Origin: an uncultured Gammaproteobacteria bacterium
Lineage (GTDB): Bacteria; Pseudomonadota; Gammaproteobacteria; Enterobacterales; Psychrobiaceae
Direction: 5' to 3'
DNA: 64,000 nucleotides
NCBI GenBank assembly: GCA_913060565.1
Contig: CAJXRU010000002.1
Span: 27,740-91,739, forward strand
Shown here: positions 38,450 through 47,826 of the stretch, piece after piece
How positions within the stretch are numbered: the stretch's first letter is position 1
Layout: each line of letters begins with the position of its first letter
Made by a program: the position numbers and the translations under genes
The notes under the pieces: generated by a model
Seen by the model: the letters and a program-made list of their open reading frames with translations, nothing else
Told to the model about the DNA's origin: nothing
Databases searched by the model: none

Positions 38450-38484
38450 AAAAGCGCCGCTATCATCCGATAGCGGCGCTTTTT
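38450..38484. terminator. Strong bidirectional terminator
   Basis: AAAAGCGCCGCTA and TAGCGGCGCTTTT form a 13-base stem with flanking A and T runs. It separates the dehydrogenase operon from the convergent TonB receptor. Confidence 0.95.
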
Positions 38485-38499
38485 ATTGTCAGCAATTTA

Positions 38500-41043
38500 C
38501 TAGAAGTTGTAAGTTGCTTTCATGTAGTAATAACCACCGTTAATACCGATAGGTGAAGTCGTTGGGTATAGTGAACCCGCGATTTCATTATCATATGGCG
38601 TGATTTCATCAGGCGTCTCGTCAAATAAGTTTGTCGCTCCGACTGTTAGCTTCCAGTTTTCGTCCACGGTGTAAGCAACTTCAGCATCAAATACTACTTC
38701 AGAACCTACGTTAAATGGTAAACCTGAATCTAAATGGTCTTCATAAATAGCACCTGCGTAACGCACGCGCGCCAACATTCTCCAATCGCCATTAGTGTGA
38801 TTAGCCGTTAAGTTGTAACGTAAGGCTGGTAAGTTATCTTCTAGCATCTTAATACGTTCATCAGAGATATTATCTGATGCTCTATCCACAACAGTTTGTG
38901 TCCAGTTATACGCAAATGAGAATTTAGTATCGCCACCAAACATTTCCATATCATAACTTGCTACGATATCAACACCTTGTGTCGTGGTATCAAAATCATT
39001 AGTAAAGTATGAGATTTCCGTAAAGCTTGACGCGTCAGTAACACCAGAAGCCACTAAATCAGCACGATCTTGATCGGTTAGTTTAATACCTGAAGTCGTA
39101 GAAATACGGTCCGTTACTTCAATGTTGAAGTAATCGATAGTTAAGAAAACACCACTTTCAAATTCACCCACTAAGCCAAGACTGTAACTAGTTGACTCTT
39201 CAGGCGTTAGCGTCGTACCACCCTTTTGAACCGAAATTGGATGCGTTGGTGGTAACGTCGCACGATCAATTAGTGCACCATCGGTACCAAAGGCTGTTGT
39301 TACATTTCGAACGGTTGTTTGGCCGATAGTGGGTGCTTTAAAGCCGGTACTCACCGCGCCACGCAATGCCCAATCTTCTACAAATTCCCAACGTGCTGAT
39401 AGTTTACCTTTGGTGGTGTTACCAAAATCGGAGAAGTCTTCAAAACGAATAGCCGCCCCAACCATAAACTCATCAGTAAAATAGGTTTCTGTATCTAGAT
39501 AAAGTGCAACACTATTACGACTTGTTTTTCCCGCACTACGTGCCGATAAGCCAGGGAAACCATTAGAGCCAATGCCAAAACCTTGCGCTGCTAATGGGCC
39601 AATTTCCCATGATTCTTGATCGCCAGCGATGGCTTCATACGATTCATTGCGATATTCAAAACCACCAGCTACGTTCATTGGTTCATCAAAGCCAACATCC
39701 ACTGCCTTTGATAAATCAAGATTTAGCATGTCTTCTTGTTGGACATAACTACCAGGACTAAAATCAGTTGGCGTATCAGGACCCAATGATGGGTTGATTG
39801 AACCGCTTAACTTGTAATCCACTTCATTACGACCGTGTGAGAAGCTCACGTCATAGAAAATCTCATCACTAAATTCACCCTTGGTACCAAATACCAATGA
39901 TGTATCTGTTACTTTACCACCGAATTTTGGTGTAAAGCCGCCAGGCAACATTTCATTAAACGAGAAACAGTTTGGATTATTCTGAACGCCATCAATATAG
40001 TTTTGTTGAGTTAAAACGTTACCTGTAGTAATTGGAATGACAGGACAGCTAATGCCATCGTCAGGTGTTAGGTCTCCGACTAGCAAGGTTTTTCCATCAT
40101 CATTTGAATAAGCGCCACCACGTGTGTGAGGATTACGGTAATAGAAACCACCTTCCACATCACGCTTTGCAATATTACCGAAAAGATAAGCTTCTGCGTC
40201 ATTACCTAGGTCAAGACCGGCATTAACAAAGGCTTTAAAGTCTTGTTTGAATTCTGGCGCGCCCCATACTTGAGCAGGTGTTGCAACATGCGTATTACCA
40301 GCATCAATTAAGCCTTGAGCATCATCACGTTGAACACTACGACTCGTTGGATCAGATTGCTTCCATTCAAATGAAGTATTTACGAAGCCATTTTCAGTAA
40401 GTGGTAGGCCTAAGTTACCAGAGATTTGTACGCCATCTCCATCACCTTCATAGAACTCACCATATTTCACTTCAAACATGCCACCTTCACTGGCATTTTT
40501 AAGCGTAAAATTCATCACCCCAGCTAATGCGTCTGAGCCGTATTGCGCTGCTGCACCATCACGTAATACATCAACCTGTTTAATAGCGGAAGAAGGAATA
40601 ACCGACAAATCAGGGCCTTGTGCACCATCTGATAAACCACCACCTAAAAAGGTAATCACAGCACTACGATGACGTCGTTTACCGTTTACTAGAATTAACG
40701 TATGGTCAGATGCTAAACCGCGTAAATTTGCTGGACGAACCAAGGTCGAACCATCATTGATTGGTTGGTCATTTACATTAAAGGAAGGAACTACATTTTG
40801 AAGCAAGGACACCATATCTGATGGGCCTTGATTAGCAATTTCGCCGCCATCAATAATATCAACTGGTACTGCTGAATCAGCAGCAGAGCGTGGTGCAGCA
40901 CGTGTACCAATTACGGAGATTTTTTCTGCATTTTTTACTGCATCTTTTTTGCTCTTATCATCCTCAGCAGCCATTAATGGCGCAGACGTAATTGCTGTAG
41001 ATACGAAAAGTGCGATCGCACTTCGTTGGTAGTTATTTGACAT
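38500..41043 (-). CDS. TonB-dependent outer-membrane receptor
   Basis: An 847-residue receptor with a signal peptide ending near PLMAA-E. The region NAEKISVIGTRAA precedes the plug, which has LRGLASDHTLILVNGKRRH and AAAQYGSDALAGVMNFTLK. The last strand is YYMKATYNF. Two cysteines in an extracellular loop near residue 330-350 may form a disulphide. ATG 41043 has AGGA seven bases upstream; a TTG eight codons earlier is open but lacks a site. It is paralogous to the 33.5-36 kb receptor, and both point at the same two-gene oxidation operon. Confidence 0.92.
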   Translation of the reverse strand: MSNNYQRSAIALFVSTAITSAPLMAAEDDKSKKDAVKNAEKISVIGTRAAPRSAADSAVPVDIIDGGEIANQGPSDMVSLLQNVVPSFNVNDQPINDGSTLVRPANLRGLASDHTLILVNGKRRHRSAVITFLGGGLSDGAQGPDLSVIPSSAIKQVDVLRDGAAAQYGSDALAGVMNFTLKNASEGGMFEVKYGEFYEGDGDGVQISGNLGLPLTENGFVNTSFEWKQSDPTSRSVQRDDAQGLIDAGNTHVATPAQVWGAPEFKQDFKAFVNAGLDLGNDAEAYLFGNIAKRDVEGGFYYRNPHTRGGAYSNDDGKTLLVGDLTPDDGISCPVIPITTGNVLTQQNYIDGVQNNPNCFSFNEMLPGGFTPKFGGKVTDTSLVFGTKGEFSDEIFYDVSFSHGRNEVDYKLSGSINPSLGPDTPTDFSPGSYVQQEDMLNLDLSKAVDVGFDEPMNVAGGFEYRNESYEAIAGDQESWEIGPLAAQGFGIGSNGFPGLSARSAGKTSRNSVALYLDTETYFTDEFMVGAAIRFEDFSDFGNTTKGKLSARWEFVEDWALRGAVSTGFKAPTIGQTTVRNVTTAFGTDGALIDRATLPPTHPISVQKGGTTLTPEESTSYSLGLVGEFESGVFLTIDYFNIEVTDRISTTSGIKLTDQDRADLVASGVTDASSFTEISYFTNDFDTTTQGVDIVASYDMEMFGGDTKFSFAYNWTQTVVDRASDNISDERIKMLEDNLPALRYNLTANHTNGDWRMLARVRYAGAIYEDHLDSGLPFNVGSEVVFDAEVAYTVDENWKLTVGATNLFDETPDEITPYDNEIAGSLYPTTSPIGINGGYYYMKATYNF

Positions 41044-41292
41044 ACGTAGTTCCTTGTTTTTTCTCAAATGAGAAATAAAAATTAGTTAAGACATATACTT
41101 GCCTTTGTTAACACCATGCTACGCAACATTCACTTAACATGTAAATGAACATTTTGTTACATCTTAGATAAAATCATGAAAATCGGTCTAAAATGCAATA
41201 AAAATCTATTACTTTTCTTTAAGTAGCTAATGCCTCCTATATTTTGTACGTTAAATAAATGTTAAATTCAACAGTAACAGGATAATCAGGCT

Positions 41293-41847
41293 TTAAATAA
41301 CAACATCCCAATAAATCTCTGAACCTGTTTTTTGAGATAGTTTTTGATTAAATTCTTTAAAACGTTCTATTGCAATATCCTCACCAGTCAACCACCGCCA
41401 CGTATGGCGATAGCAATTAGCGTTCAATAAATGGTATTCGTAATAATTAAAAATATCTTGGCTTGCTAGCTCTCGTATTAGACTAAAGACTAATGGGCGA
41501 CCTAATCGATCACAGGCTGCAAATATATGCTGGCCACTTCGTTCATCTAAAAACCGTTTTTTAGAAATAGCTCGAATTAAACCACTTCCATGAAGTTCAA
41601 CAATGGTGTTGTCATCGATAACGACACCTGTGTGAATAAACGCTTCAAATACCTCACAGCATACGATTGTGCCAGGTACCATTGACACATTCTTGGGGCT
41701 TGGTAATAGTTCTGAAGGCTCACGTCCTGTATCAAGCTTAAGTGAATTATCTCTATCGTTGTCTAACTGGCGTAAATAGGATTGATGGTTATCATGAGCT
41801 AGAACAGCACCAACAACTGCCCCAGCAAGTAAAACAGGTAACGGCAT
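41293..41847 (-). CDS. LRAT/NlpC-P60-like protein of unknown function
   Basis: A 184-residue protein starting at ATG 41847 (GGAG six bases upstream); the frame stays open to 42000, but that region overlaps the oxyR promoter. The N-terminus is hydrophobic (PLPVLLAGAVVGAVLA), a signal or anchor. Residues about 55-160 carry the permuted papain-like pattern of lecithin:retinol acyltransferase-like proteins: a histidine in FIHTGVVIDDNTIVELHG and a cysteine in LLNANCYRHTWRWLTGE. Such proteins are cysteine acyltransferases or amidases. The assignment rests on this His/Asn-Cys arrangement and is moderate. It lies divergently beside oxyR. Confidence 0.6.
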   Translation of the reverse strand: MPLPVLLAGAVVGAVLAHDNHQSYLRQLDNDRDNSLKLDTGREPSELLPSPKNVSMVPGTIVCCEVFEAFIHTGVVIDDNTIVELHGSGLIRAISKKRFLDERSGQHIFAACDRLGRPLVFSLIRELASQDIFNYYEYHLLNANCYRHTWRWLTGEDIAIERFKEFNQKLSQKTGSEIYWDVVI

Positions 41848-41999
41848 AATCGTCTCCATTGATTGCTTATAATTCAACCTAGCCATTTTTAACCAAAAGC
41901 CCAAGTTTTCTCCTGTTACAAATTGTGTTTCGCCATTCAAACCATTTGGTTTACCATAGGAATAACAAATAAAAATACAAATTTCGATTGTGGATGACA

Positions 42000-42896
42000 A
42001 TGATTAAATTAAGAGATTTAGAATATTTAGATGCCATCGAACAACATCGCCATTTTGGTAAGGCCGCAGCAGCGTGTTTTGTGAGTCAACCGACGCTGAG
42101 TGGTCAGTTAATGAAGCTGGAAGAGCAACTCGGACTCCAACTTGTTGAGCGTCATCGCCATAACGTTATGCTGACGCCAGCTGGCGAAAAGCTAGTAGTA
42201 GACGCACGTAAAGTATTAAATGCTGCACAAGATTTCGAGCGCCAAGCAAAAAACTTGCTCGATCCTTTTGCAGGTGATATTCATATGGGACTAATACCGA
42301 CATTAGCCCCTTACTTATTGCCACATGTTATGGCGCCACTCACCAACGAATTGCCAAACATTCAATTTCTGCTTCATGAAAATCAGACAAAGGTTTTGTT
42401 ACAAAAACTCGATGAAGGCAAACTAGATGTTTTAGTTTTACCGTACCTTGAAGAGATGAATAAATTTGAATGTTACGATCTCTTTGATGAGCCACTGGTA
42501 CTTGCCACACCAGAAAGCCATCCTCTCAATAATGAAACCGATTTATCTTTGCACCATTTACATGAACACAATATTCTGACCTTAGAAGATGGCCATTGTT
42601 TGAAAGATCAGGCGATGGGTTATTGCTTTTCTGCGGGCGCAAAAGAAGATGCTAGTTTCCAAGCCACCAGCTTAGAAACGCTTAGACACATGGTCGCCAA
42701 TGGGGCTGGCATAACCCTATTACCAGCATTGGCAACAATGGGCGTTAGCACCTCCAACAGCATTGCATATTTACCATTTTCTGCGCCTCAACCGACACGA
42801 AAAATTTCGCTAGTCATTCGACCGAATTACTCGCGTATGCAATGCGTTAGAAAAATTGTTGCCACTATCCGCCATGCAGTAAAAGGCATTGTGTAA
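42000..42896 (+). CDS. oxyR: Hydrogen-peroxide sensing LysR-type regulator OxyR
   Basis: OxyR activates peroxide defence genes when two cysteines form a disulphide. The N-terminal helix-turn-helix is LRDLEYLDAIEQHRHFGKAA followed by SQPTLSGQLMKLEEQLG. The redox pair is conserved as C200 and C209 in GHCLKDQAMGYC, matching E. coli C199/C208, followed by SLETLRHMVANGAGITLLPA. The start is placed at ATG 42000 to give MIKLRDLEYL; ATG 41994 is also possible. No catalase or peroxiredoxin gene is in the window. The LRAT-like gene is divergent from it by about 150 bp. Confidence 0.95.
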   Translation: MIKLRDLEYLDAIEQHRHFGKAAAACFVSQPTLSGQLMKLEEQLGLQLVERHRHNVMLTPAGEKLVVDARKVLNAAQDFERQAKNLLDPFAGDIHMGLIPTLAPYLLPHVMAPLTNELPNIQFLLHENQTKVLLQKLDEGKLDVLVLPYLEEMNKFECYDLFDEPLVLATPESHPLNNETDLSLHHLHEHNILTLEDGHCLKDQAMGYCFSAGAKEDASFQATSLETLRHMVANGAGITLLPALATMGVSTSNSIAYLPFSAPQPTRKISLVIRPNYSRMQCVRKIVATIRHAVKGIV

Positions 42897-42911
42897 GTGG
42901 CGTAACGCAAT

Positions 42912-44231
42912 TTATTTCCAAGACTTAATTTTGTGCCCCTTTAGGGCATAAAATAAGATAAATAAATAACACGGTAATCCCACCCAATAAGCAATTTGTG
43001 TATCACCCATAACATGCGCCACTTTACCAAATATCAGTGGTAGTATCGCACCACCCGAGATTCCCATAATCAGTAGAGCTGATGCCTGCGACGTAAATTT
43101 ACCGACACCATCCAATGCTAATGGCCACAATGACGGCCATACAAGCGCATGTGCAAGCCCCATTAACGCAACAAAAGTTACTGAGTTTGGAACAACACCT
43201 ATGCCTGACCAACCCCATAAAATGTCTGCCATAGAGGTTGATGTTGTTGAGCTAAATACCACACCGAGAATACATAACGAGCCAGCAATTGCAGAGCCTA
43301 ATAACGCATGTTGTTGCGAAATAAAACGCGGAATACAAGTTACACCAATAATGTAACCAATAACCATAAATACCATGGTATAAGACGTCAATGATGCAAA
43401 ATTAGCAACACCTAATCCTGAGCCATACAAGCCAATGGTATCGCCAGCGATTACTTCAACACCAACGTAGGCAAATAATGCAACAGCGCCCAAGACAACC
43501 TGAGGGAAGTCAAATACGCTTCCTTTCGCTTCACTGCCTTCGCTATCTTGAGATAAATCGAGCTCAGGTAAAGATGAAAACTTCACCAAACCAATTAAAA
43601 ACGTCAAAGCGATAGCCATGTAAATATAGGGTATAACCAGTTTATTCGACAATGCTTCAATCGTTGCTTGACGCTCCGCTTCAGCCATAGCAGCAACTGC
43701 TTGCTCTGACACATCTCCCATGTCGGCGAGAATCATAGTGGTGAATACGACAGGAACAACAACACCTGCCGCTTTGTTAATCAGACCCATAATCGAAATA
43801 CGCATTGCTGCACTTTTCTCAGGCCCAATTTTGACAACATAAGGATTTGAGGCTGTTTGTAAAATTGTTAATCCAGTTCCTAATACGAACAATGCGAATA
43901 AAAATATTGCATAGTTAGCTGTCTGCGCAGCTGGAATAAACGCAAGGGAGCCAGCAACCATAATTGCAAGGCCTATTGCCATACCGTTTTTATAACCAAT
44001 TTTATTCAGCAAAAATGACATAGGAAATGCCATAACTGTATAGGCTATATAGAACGCAAATGTTACAAAAAGCGCCTGAAACTCATTGAGTTCACACACT
44101 ATTTTTAAGAACGGAATTAACGAACCATTTAGCCAAGTAACAAAGCCAAAAATAAAAAACAGCACACCAATGATAATCATCGGCATCACCGTTGACTGAT
44201 TTGGTTTGCTTGTCGAAACTACTGTATTCAT
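42912..44231 (-). CDS. nagP: N-acetylglucosamine MFS transporter
   Basis: A 439-residue inner-membrane sugar-proton symporter of the FucP/NagP branch of the major facilitator superfamily, with 12 predicted helices. Characteristic motifs are FFIFGFVTWLNGSLIPFLK near residue 25 and LTILQTASNPYVVKIGPE in the middle, with a long acidic loop (SQDSEGSEAKG) between the halves. It is third in the nagK-nagA-nagP order on the minus strand, 57 bp after nagA. NagP is the GlcNAc permease in Shewanella-type nag regulons. Context therefore supports GlcNAc as substrate more strongly than sequence alone. Confidence 0.9.
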   Translation of the reverse strand: MNTVVSTSKPNQSTVMPMIIIGVLFFIFGFVTWLNGSLIPFLKIVCELNEFQALFVTFAFYIAYTVMAFPMSFLLNKIGYKNGMAIGLAIMVAGSLAFIPAAQTANYAIFLFALFVLGTGLTILQTASNPYVVKIGPEKSAAMRISIMGLINKAAGVVVPVVFTTMILADMGDVSEQAVAAMAEAERQATIEALSNKLVIPYIYMAIALTFLIGLVKFSSLPELDLSQDSEGSEAKGSVFDFPQVVLGAVALFAYVGVEVIAGDTIGLYGSGLGVANFASLTSYTMVFMVIGYIIGVTCIPRFISQQHALLGSAIAGSLCILGVVFSSTTSTSMADILWGWSGIGVVPNSVTFVALMGLAHALVWPSLWPLALDGVGKFTSQASALLIMGISGGAILPLIFGKVAHVMGDTQIAYWVGLPCYLFILFYALKGHKIKSWK

Positions 44232-44288
44232 GAAGCCTCCAAGAGCTTTAATTTATTATAATTATTATTTCAATGAGTAATATGGCGG

Positions 44289-45428
44289 TTACTCTACAGC
44301 TAATACCAAGGCACCGCCAATCCAAGAATGTGACACGGTCAATTTATTAGTTAGCGCAATAAAATCAGCGTAAGCACCTTTAACAAGATGGCCACGAGAT
44401 TGTTCGAGTCCTAGGCACTGGGCAGGATACAAGCTCGCCATACGTAGCGCTTCCTCAAGTGGTAACCCGATGAACTCGACCGTATTTCTTACAGCTTGCA
44501 TCATATCTAACACCGACCCTGCTAATTCACCAGTGGTCGAGTTCAACTGATTGCCCGTTCTAATTATTTCTCGATCAAAAAAGTCAAAACGCTCAATGTC
44601 AGTTCCCACTAGTGACATAGCGTCAGTAACTAACACGACTTTTCCTTTAGGTTTCGTTTTCAGTGCTAGCTGACAAGCATGATAATCAACATGTAAACCA
44701 TCAACAATCAAACCACAGGTAGCGTCGTCATTTAAGAGTGCAGCACCGACCATCCCCGGCTCTCTAGAAGTCATTGGAGACATGGCGTTATACAAATGAG
44801 TAAAACCACAAGCACCAGCATCAATTGCCGCCTGTGCGGTTGCAAAGTCAGCGTTTGAGTGCCCTAGAAATACAAAAATACCCAAAGAAACCATGCGACG
44901 AATATCATCACAGCTGACATTTTCTGGCGCCACAGTGACCATCACTTGACCTAAATCTTGTCGCGACAATACCTGCCATTCGGCATCAGAAATAGTCCGG
45001 ATAAATTTTTCGCTGTGTGCCCCTTTTTTAGCGACACTTAAATGTGGCCCTTCAAAGTGAACGCCAATAATACCTGTTTGCTTAGAAGAAATAGCTTGAG
45101 CAACGGCATTTGCTGCGCTGACCATCACCTCAATTTTATCGGTAATTAGCGTTGGCAGCATAGCAGTCGTGCCAAACTGGCAATGTGCATTAAACATGGT
45201 TTTCAATCCATCCACATCATGATGAGTATTAAGTAGCGCACCGCCGCCGCCATTAACTTGCAAATCAACAAAGCCCGGACAAAGAACGCCAACAATATGC
45301 TGTGTCGCTTGTGTTGTTTTGGGCTCTATTGCGTCAACGAGACCATTATTTATCACTAATTGGGCGTTTTCATGCATACAATAACCATCAAAAATACGGT
45401 CAGCACTAATAATCAATGACTGGTTCAT
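44289..45428 (-). CDS. nagA: N-acetylglucosamine-6-phosphate deacetylase
   Basis: A 379-residue amidohydrolase that removes acetate from GlcNAc-6-phosphate. Motifs: PGFVDLQVNGGGGALLN near residue 50, the metal-binding GVHFEGPHLSVAKKGAH near 125, LGHSNADFATA, THLYNAMSPM, and the catalytic aspartate in LVTDAMSLVG. Its start overlaps the nagK stop by four bases (ATGA-type coupling), so kinase and deacetylase are translated together. NagR-type sites lie upstream of nagK. Confidence 0.95.
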   Translation of the reverse strand: MNQSLIISADRIFDGYCMHENAQLVINNGLVDAIEPKTTQATQHIVGVLCPGFVDLQVNGGGGALLNTHHDVDGLKTMFNAHCQFGTTAMLPTLITDKIEVMVSAANAVAQAISSKQTGIIGVHFEGPHLSVAKKGAHSEKFIRTISDAEWQVLSRQDLGQVMVTVAPENVSCDDIRRMVSLGIFVFLGHSNADFATAQAAIDAGACGFTHLYNAMSPMTSREPGMVGAALLNDDATCGLIVDGLHVDYHACQLALKTKPKGKVVLVTDAMSLVGTDIERFDFFDREIIRTGNQLNSTTGELAGSVLDMMQAVRNTVEFIGLPLEEALRMASLYPAQCLGLEQSRGHLVKGAYADFIALTNKLTVSHSWIGGALVLAVE

Positions 45429-46321
45429 AGTAAATCCAATTGCTGCTTTGCGTAAATGACAGCCCCTTGCTCAGGCGGCATTTTCGGCTCTGACAATAGT
45501 GCAATAACATGAGCCGATAAATAAGGTTTAATCACTGGGGTTAAGCCACCAATTAAAGACAAGCGTTGCGGATTATTCTCCCACAAACGATCAGCAATAT
45601 TACTGATATATTGCGCACCTTCTTGAATAATGGCTAACGCCAATTCATCACCCTTTTTTGCAGCGTCGTAAGCAACAAACGCTAAACTAGCAAAAAAGCT
45701 AGCAGGTTGATGTGCAATCACTTCCACCAAATCCAACGCATTGTCACAAGATAAATGTGCTAATAACTTTTCGTTCATTAGAGAAGGTTCCGTTAACTTA
45801 TCAAGTGAGCGCATCACAACATTAACAACTTTTAGTCCTGTCCACGCACCACTACCGTGATCACCATGTGGAAAGCCATGACCACCAATAAAATATTCTT
45901 CACCATTTACTAGACTATAACCACAAGAACCAGTGCCGGTAATCATAATTGCACCATCTCGCCCTTGATGAGCGCCAAGACACGCAATACTTAAGTCCGT
46001 TGTAAGAAACAACTGAGAAAACGGATGTTGCCATTGCGTCATCTTGTCCATTAAGCTCGGTAAATTGACTCCAGCAAGACCAACACCAGCAATAAGGTGT
46101 TTGATATCATCAGCTGCTAAGCCAGCACTAGCTAACGCTAATGTCGCCGACTCAACAATGGAATAGATAGTTTGATCGACACCATGCAGAGGATTAGCCG
46201 GCCCAGAAACTCCAGTCCCCAATACACGTTGCTTTGCATCGGTGATCACAGCTTTACACTTGCTACCGCCACCATCGATACCGATAAATAGCTGTTGTTT
46301 CTTTTCATCAATCGTATTCAC
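45425..46321 (-). CDS. nagK: N-acetylglucosamine kinase, BadF/BadG ATPase family
   Basis: A 298-residue kinase of the ASKHA fold that phosphorylates GlcNAc on entry. The phosphate-binding loop is FIGIDGGGSKCKAVITD, the central motif is IMITGTGSCGYSL, and GGHGFPHGDHGSGAWTG follows; the adenosine motif is near LSLIGGLTPVI. Size and motifs fit the eukaryotic-like GlcNAc kinases of Shewanella rather than the ROK-family NagK of E. coli. The start codon is GTG at 46321, preceded by AGGA six bases away. It is the first gene of a nagK-nagA-nagP operon, divergent from nagB over a 299-bp region with two NagR-like operators. Confidence 0.92.
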   Translation of the reverse strand: MNTIDEKKQQLFIGIDGGGSKCKAVITDAKQRVLGTGVSGPANPLHGVDQTIYSIVESATLALASAGLAADDIKHLIAGVGLAGVNLPSLMDKMTQWQHPFSQLFLTTDLSIACLGAHQGRDGAIMITGTGSCGYSLVNGEEYFIGGHGFPHGDHGSGAWTGLKVVNVVMRSLDKLTEPSLMNEKLLAHLSCDNALDLVEVIAHQPASFFASLAFVAYDAAKKGDELALAIIQEGAQYISNIADRLWENNPQRLSLIGGLTPVIKPYLSAHVIALLSEPKMPPEQGAVIYAKQQLDLL

Positions 46322-46484
46322 AAACTATCCTACTTCGTCGCTTATTAGTATTTAATGTCAATAACTACCCATTCGTTCAGATTGATATTTGTTATTTATA
46401 ACAATTTCTTACATCAATAATCACTGATAATACGTGACAAATTTTTTATAATTACGTTATTTATTGTTCGTTCACTGTAGCCAA

Positions 46485-46504
46485 TAATGACAACGTTGTC
46501 ATTA
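46485..46504. promoter_or_regulatory. NagR-like operator 1, between nagK and nagB
   Basis: A perfect 20-bp palindrome, TAATGACAACGTTGTCATTA, the most symmetric of four copies in the window. It lies 164 bp from nagK and 116 bp from nagB, so it can control both directions. Confidence 0.85.
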
Positions 46505-46550
46505 TTTTTTAATATTCAATTTCATTTAAATGACACATTAGACCAAAACA

Positions 46551-46568
46551 ATTGACAACGCTGTCATT
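46551..46568. promoter_or_regulatory. NagR-like operator 2, between nagK and nagB
   Basis: ATTGACAACGCTGTCATT, with one mismatch in symmetry and a 47-bp gap after operator 1, located 52 bp before the nagB start. A location close to the promoter fits repression; two sites in one region could allow looping or cooperative binding. Confidence 0.85.
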
Positions 46569-46620
46569 TGTGAGTGAATATATTACAACGCCTAATTGAT
46601 AGCCATATGAGAGGTATAAA

Positions 46621-47403
46621 ATGCGAATCATCATCCTCGACAATTCACAGCAAGTCGCCCAGCGCGGTGCTGAAATATTTTGTCAACAAATTACAAACAA
46701 ACCAGATAGCGTGATCGGACTAGCCACAGGCTCAACGCCTATCTCTATGTATCAGGCATTGATCGCTAAATATCAGCAAGGTGAGGTATCATTTAGCAAA
46801 GTAACCTCTTTCAATCTTGACGAATACTTAGGGCTCGATGGCAAACACCCGCAAAGTTATCGCTATTTTATGAATGATAAACTTTTCAATCATATTAATA
46901 TCAACAGCAATCAGACCCATGTCCCTAATGGTTCAAGCGAAACGCCACTAACTGCTGGACAGGAATACGAAGACCAAATCGCCAATTGCGGCGGTATCGA
47001 TATTCAACTGCTTGGGATAGGCCGCAATGGTCACATCGGTTTTAATGAGCCAACATCTTCACTGGCATCACGTACTCGAATAAAAACGTTAACGAAAGAA
47101 ACGATTGATGATAACGCCCGATTTTTTACTGATGATGAATTTCAGCCAACGCTGTCAATTACTATGGGCATTGGCACCATTAATCAAACTCGCGCAGTAG
47201 TATTACTAGCAACAGGTGATAGTAAAGCCCAAGCGATTAAAGACATGGTAGAAGGACCTATTAGTGCTATGAGTCCCGCTTCTGCATTACAAATGCATCC
47301 AAATGCAATTATTATCATTGACGAAGCAGCAGCCTCTTTGCTTAGCCAAACCGATCTCTATAAACACATTGAGCAACAGCAGTTAACACTTCAAAAAACA
47401 TAA
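46621..47403 (+). CDS. nagB: Glucosamine-6-phosphate deaminase
   Basis: A 260-residue isomerase-deaminase that converts glucosamine-6-phosphate to fructose-6-phosphate and ammonia. Signatures: [15 protein letters not shown] near residue 37, [11 protein letters not shown] with the catalytic aspartate near 72, and [21 protein letters not shown] near 140. The NGHIGFNEP form has Asn where the E. coli enzyme has Asp141; this variant is also seen in Bacillus-type NagB. It is the classical NagB and not the unrelated SIS-type enzyme common in Shewanella. Divergent from nagK with two shared operators upstream. Confidence 0.95.
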   Translation: MRIIILDNSQQVAQRGAEIFCQQITNKPDSVIGLATGSTPISMYQALIAKYQQGEVSFSKVTSFNLDEYLGLDGKHPQSYRYFMNDKLFNHININSNQTHVPNGSSETPLTAGQEYEDQIANCGGIDIQLLGIGRNGHIGFNEPTSSLASRTRIKTLTKETIDDNARFFTDDEFQPTLSITMGIGTINQTRAVVLLATGDSKAQAIKDMVEGPISAMSPASALQMHPNAIIIIDEAAASLLSQTDLYKHIEQQQLTLQKT

Positions 47404-47826
47404 TTTTATTCGTCGGTGGTAACGTCACCGGCGACTCCAATTCTCCTATTATTCGTAAAATCCTCCCAAAACCACCGCCGTTAATGCTGTTAATTTCAAA
47501 CAAAACATACATTAACCTACAACCATCTAACCAAAGATAAATCTTTGATAATAAATAAAATAACACACACAACGATGTAACATAAACTTAACAACATGTT
47601 TATAATTTACACAAAATGTGGAATTTTCTCTGGATCAACGTCATCGAAACGTGTAATGTTTGTCATCAAGAAGTGACAACGCTGTCATTTCTGTTTGATA
47701 AAACTGTGCTATGCAAATAGTTAATGATTTTGTCTGATGAGATTCAAATATTCGTCTACATTTAGCTATTGCATTGATTCAAAAAAATAACTAACTAAAA
47801 CCACATACCAGATGGAAGGAAAGTCA
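47404..47826. other. Intergenic region between nagB and the TonB receptor
   Basis: 423 bp. A weak GGTG/CACC hairpin near 47413-47436 may end nagB. One NagR-like operator lies at 47672-47689. The Shine-Dalgarno GGAAGGA for the receptor is at 47814-47820. No small gene is evident. Confidence 0.55.
47672..47689. promoter_or_regulatory. NagR-like operator 3, upstream of the TonB receptor
   Basis: AGTGACAACGCTGTCATT, 137 bp before the receptor start codon. It shares the TGACAACGCTGTCA core with operators 2 and 4. It links the receptor to the GlcNAc regulon. Confidence 0.85.
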
